NCBI GenBank assembly: GCA_013397115.1
Contig: VWZW01002466.1
Coordinates: 221,872 to 285,871, forward strand
Origin: Edolisoma coerulescens
Lineage: Eukaryota > Chordata > Aves > Passeriformes > Campephagidae
Length of the DNA: 64,000 bases
Direction of reading: 5' to 3'
Of the stretch, positions 60,856 to 64,000 are shown piece after piece. The translations under genes were made by a program, and so were the position numbers. The notes under the pieces are model-generated. The model was not told where the DNA came from. It did no database searches and was given only the letters and a program-made list of their open reading frames with translations. Within the stretch, counting starts at the first letter, position 1; every line of letters starts with the position of its first letter.

Positions 60856-61191
60856 ACAACTGAACTAAGACCAGAATTTACTTTCCTATTTTCAGCTTTT
60901 GCTGCTTGGCTGGACAGAAGCCCATATGCAGACACAAATACAAAAACAAAACAAAANTCGCGAGGGCTCCGGGCATCCCTGCCTCGGCAGCCGGTCCTCC
61001 GCCGCTGCTCCTCCGGGATAGCGCAGCCAACTCCCTGGCAGCCCCACCGCCCGCCTTGTCCCCCGGCCACGGGCACAGCCAGGGCAGGCNACAACTGAAC
61101 TAAGACCAGAATTTACTTTCCTATTTTCAGCTTTTGCTGCTTGGCTGGACAGAAGCCCATATGCAGACACAAATACAAAAACAAAACAAAA
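60856..61191. other. Probable assembly fault: duplicated contig ends around a foreign-looking fragment
   Basis: The 101 bases 60856-60956 (starting ACAACTGAACTAAGACCAGA) recur without a change at 61091-61191. Between the copies are single N bases at 60957 and 61090, which enclose 132 bases (60958-61089) of very GC- and CpG-rich DNA quite unlike the AT-rich surroundings. Exact direct repeats abutting one-base gaps are what results when two overlapping contig ends are not merged and a small contig is placed between them. The true sequence is probably one copy of the 101 bases, with the GC-rich piece belonging elsewhere. Frames crossing this point are unreliable. Confidence 0.9.
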
Positions 61192-62344
61192 CAACAACAG
61201 CAAAAAAAGGAAAGCTACCATTCATGTTGTTTTCCTGTTTAAGAGCATTTTGACTAAGGCCTAATTGCTTCCAGAAGTTTGCTAAAGCCACGAAAGGAAA
61301 AGTGCAAAGCTACTGGTCTTATTTCCTTCACCTGCTTGCTTACCACGAGTAGAGTTTTAACAACATATGTCCCTCATTTGAAGCTGTTAACAAAGTACTT
61401 AAATCCCAGAGTTCAGGGGTAAATCTCCATGGGTTTCAGGCTGCCAAGGCATGGGAAGAAGGAAAGGAGCAGCAAGCAAGGGAGACCTGAAGGATCCCAC
61501 TTTTTAAGGATTTGTCCCACTAAGTAAAAATGTGGTTCCTGAAGTGTCCAGGGGCCAGCAGCAATACATAAGGAACTTATGGAAGTTTATTTTGTAAATT
61601 GAGGGAAAAGAACTCACACCAAGTTCTGCCTCCTGTCTGATATCCACACTCTTCTGTCAGCCCTGGCAAAGCTCTGTGTCCCTGAATCAGTCCTGTAGAG
61701 CTTCTGAAGTGCAAAGCTTCAGTCTACAGCAGATGCCCACCCAGCACTGCAGTGGAGCTGTCCCAACACACACCAACCCCAAGCCATCCCACGGATAATA
61801 AACGCATCTATATCATGGATACACAGCAGCAACCCGACAGACTTCGTGCTTCAGGCTTCCATTTCCATACAGAAAATCGGAGTCCAGATCTGAGCAGCTC
61901 ATTTGCACAGCTGATATGATGGAGGAATGAGTGATAACCATGGTCTCACAAAGCTGACTGAACCTCTTCGTCTGCAAAATGCACACTGAACTAACAGGTT
62001 TAGCAGGTTGCTCTAACAATCGTTCCCATTTTGCCAAAGGAATTAGATACTTCTACACTTTTCCAGATACGTGCACGTGTTGTCATTGGAAAGTTACAGA
62101 AAAGGCAGGATGTGAAAGGCTGCACTATGAAACTTTGAATAAAAACATGAGCAAGCCTGATTTAAGTGTCCCTTTACCTGTCCACGGTCATTCCCTGGAA
62201 AATTAAGCACGTGTCACCTACAGTCACTGTGCCTTCCAGAGGGTGGCATAAGGGGGCCTGCCACATCCACAGCAGCTGAAGCAAGAGGGGAGAGCCAGTA
62301 GTCCCCGATTTGGGAGTAACTCAAATTTGGCAAAGCTTTGACAC
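61192..62344. other. Unique DNA, no gene recognised
   Basis: AT-leaning DNA right of the assembly fault, with no recognisable repeat or exon. Confidence 0.4.
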
Positions 62345-62560
62345 AGCAGAACGTTGAAAGCGGGGTGGGTTCCCACGCCGCTGCTGTGGGGGCCGGGTCA
62401 CGCGTGTGACAAGGCTGTCGCTCCCGCGGCAGTGCCAGGACGCTCCCGTTGCCCCTTCAGGGGCTGGGAAAAGCACCCTCACACCCGTTCCGTGGTCCGT
62501 GCAGATCGGGCTCTGCTGGGAGGCAGGAGGAGATCGCACCTCTCGGGGAGAACTGAATTT
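62345..62560. promoter_or_regulatory. CpG-enriched patch upstream of the right-edge island
   Basis: About seventeen CpGs in some 215 bases, including CACGCGTGTG and CTCCCGCGGCAG, in DNA otherwise poor in CpG. It may be a shore of the terminal CpG island or an intronic promoter or enhancer. No repeat landmark and no domain in the open frames. Confidence 0.45.
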
Positions 62561-63680
62561 GGAAGAGTTACACTGCAGGAACAGTTTGCATTCATCCCCA
62601 GCTTGTTACGTGGGATCTCGAGAACATTTGCTTTACCACTCCAGCTATACAGTTTGATTTTATTTTTAAATGTCTCTTTTCCCCCAGTTTCCACTCATCA
62701 GAGAGCAAAACTGTTCTCAGTCGCAGTGAGAAATGTACTTGCTTAACACGCAGACAGCCCAAAGAGCAGTCTGAGAAATCTGTATGTCACGAACCTCCTC
62801 CCGCCGGGAGGTGGGTGGGAGCAGACACGGAAATGTTTCCACCTTAACTTTTGATGATGGCAGTGGGAGAAACCCGCCTTGCAAACACAGGGGCTTCCCC
62901 CCCACACCTCGGCGGGGCCCAAATGAGTCAACGGGAATGGATTTGCATCCAAAAACCCCTTCGACTACCACACCCCTCCCTCTGAATTAACATCCAGTCA
63001 TCATTAATGGCCACTGCCGAAACACGCAGGGAGGCTGGAAAGCTGGCACCTGCCTCTCCCGGCGTGTGCCCCCGGATGACACCACCCACACGTCTGTCTT
63101 GCTCTTCCCGAGGTAAATCTCAGTGCTCGGGCTCCAGCCCCCACGGCTGACCTCACCGTACATCCCTCAAGTTCGCTCAACATTTCAAACACAGGGCTCG
63201 CATCAGCCACGGGGATAGATGAAATCACTGGGGTGTGTAAAAGGCAGGCAGCAGAGTCACTTCACCTACCAGGAGCCGGGCACCGGGGTTACCCTGCTCG
63301 TTCCTGCCATAATCCCACTCCCAAAGCTTTCCCGGGGCTTTCCGAGCCCGAGAAGGTCTCTCTCCTCGCTTTGCAGTTACAAGGCAAGGAGCTTCCCATC
63401 TCCCCTCCGCAGGACTCCCCCGATGCCTGAAGGGCTGAGGCACTCGGGAAAAGGCAGCAGGGAAAAGGCAGCAGGGAAGGCACCCAGCATCACCCCGCTT
63501 CCCCCAAAGGAGCTCGGAAATGAGCTGGAACAGCAGCCTCTCCCGCGCCAAGTATTACAGGAGCGGAATACTAACGGGTTCCTTGATTTTACCCATTACC
63601 ATATGCAGATATTAAAGTCTGAGCGCTGCATTTCTGCCACTACTGACCCTCGCAAATTAACCCTGCATCTCAAAGCGGCA
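62561..63680. other. Intermediate-GC DNA with candidate factor sites
   Basis: Contains TGAGTCA (62924-62930, AP-1-like) and a perfect octamer ATTTGCAT (62941-62948) within 25 bases. It also holds a two-unit 14-bp repeat GGGAAAAGGCAGCA at 63446-63473. The plus frame at 63219-63689 (156 codons) has no recognisable domain. Confidence 0.4.
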
Positions 63681-64000
63681 CCACAATAGTTGAGGTCACC
63701 GTCTCTCCTCTGCTTGGCGACAGGGACCGATGGGGAAGAGGAGGAGGAGATGGGTGCTTGTCCTCGCTGGAGGAGGCTGGGAGAGCCCTGCCGCGGAGCC
63801 CTGCCCTTGCCCCAGCAGGCTGGGAGCCTCTGGGCTGAGGCAGCCCGAGGAGCCGCGGCAGCGCAGGTGCAGCATCCCCACTACCTGCGCATCCCTCCCT
63901 CGCCCCCGACTTACCCCCTTCTGCCGGGAAACTTTCGGCCGCGGCGGGCAGCGGGCCGGGCCGGGGGCCGCCGCCCTCTGGCAGCGAGGCCGCGGGGTCC
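63681..64000 (-). promoter_or_regulatory. CpG island at the right edge (runs off the window)
   Basis: G+C and CpG content rise steeply and peak in the last 90 bases (many CCGCGG, GGCCGG and CCGCCG words). Together with the minus-strand splice donor at 63914-63909 this fits the 5' end of a CpG-island gene whose promoter lies to the right of the window. A second donor-like site, GCAG followed by GTAGTG on the minus strand near 63880, lies a little further inside. Confidence 0.7.
63915..64000 (-). other. Partial first or early exon of an unidentified minus-strand gene
   Basis: On the minus strand the sequence ends ...GCAGAAGGGG and is followed by GTAAGTCGGG, a strong match to the vertebrate 5' splice site, giving a last exon base at 63915. 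All three frames across the visible 86 bases are open because of the high GC content, so coding status cannot be decided. One frame gives an Ala/Pro/Gly-rich peptide ending AAAESFPAEG, which would fit a low-complexity N-terminus but could equally be 5' UTR. If the exon is real, the following intron covers most or all of this window, since no second exon was recognised. Confidence 0.5.

Noticed and set aside
60730..61221. Frames crossing 60.96-61.09 kb
   Set aside because: They cross N bases and a duplicated segment that is probably an assembly fault.
1..64000. tRNA, rRNA, CRISPR, bacterial operon or plasmid features
   Set aside because: No tRNA box pairs or rRNA were seen. The CR1 and LTR content shows a vertebrate nuclear genome, so prokaryotic feature types do not apply.

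Overview
This window looks like a bird nuclear genome, probably a songbird. The main evidence is the repeat content: about twenty copies of CR1-type LINEs in both orientations, many with the CR1 3' end and its ATTCTATG-like terminal octamers, plus one clean avian-type solo LTR and one or two weaker LTR-like blocks. Composition is AT-leaning with GC-rich CR1 islands and a strongly GC/CpG-rich right end. The assignment to birds follows from known CR1 family sequence; the songbird part is only a guess.

I find no complete protein-coding gene. Most of the longer open frames lie inside CR1 copies (7.7-8.4, 9.4-9.9, 14.6-15.1, 28.8-29.6, 43.2-43.7 and 51.0-51.3 kb) or in low-complexity DNA, and the rest have no recognisable domain. 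The one gene-like signal is at the right edge. A CpG island begins at about 63.7 kb and runs off the window, with a strong minus-strand splice donor (GTAAGT read from 63914 to 63909). The simplest reading is that 63915 to beyond 64000 is the first or an early exon of a minus-strand gene, and that most of the window is its long first intron or flanking DNA. The gene cannot be named from what is visible.

Layout. 1-7.7 kb: mostly unique AT-rich DNA with one short CR1 tail and a MIR/CORE-SINE-like relic. 7.7-9.9 kb: a minus-strand GC-rich CR1, a conserved-looking homeodomain/POU-motif stretch, and a plus-strand CR1. 10-28.8 kb: sparse, with five CR1 pieces, two A-rich simple repeats and no exon. 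28.8-29.6 kb: a plus-strand CR1 almost identical to the 7.7 kb copy. 30.1 kb: a 40-bp palindrome. 32.2-32.7 kb: an LTR-like block. 38.1-39.3 kb: an old CR1 reverse-transcriptase relic and a second CR1 tail. 41.4-51.3 kb: the densest repeat zone, with six CR1 pieces, a 443-bp solo LTR with perfect 10-bp terminal inverted repeats, and a compact CpG island at 44.05-44.15 kb. 51.3-60.8 kb: mostly unique, with three CR1 tails. 60.86-61.19 kb: an assembly fault, where a 101-bp exact repeat flanks a 132-bp GC-rich fragment bounded by single N bases. 62.3-64 kb: increasingly CpG-rich promoter-side DNA.

I looked for an undescribed system and found none. The items most worth following up are the assembly fault, the near-identical inverted CR1 pair, the solo LTR, the internal CpG island and the right-edge exon.
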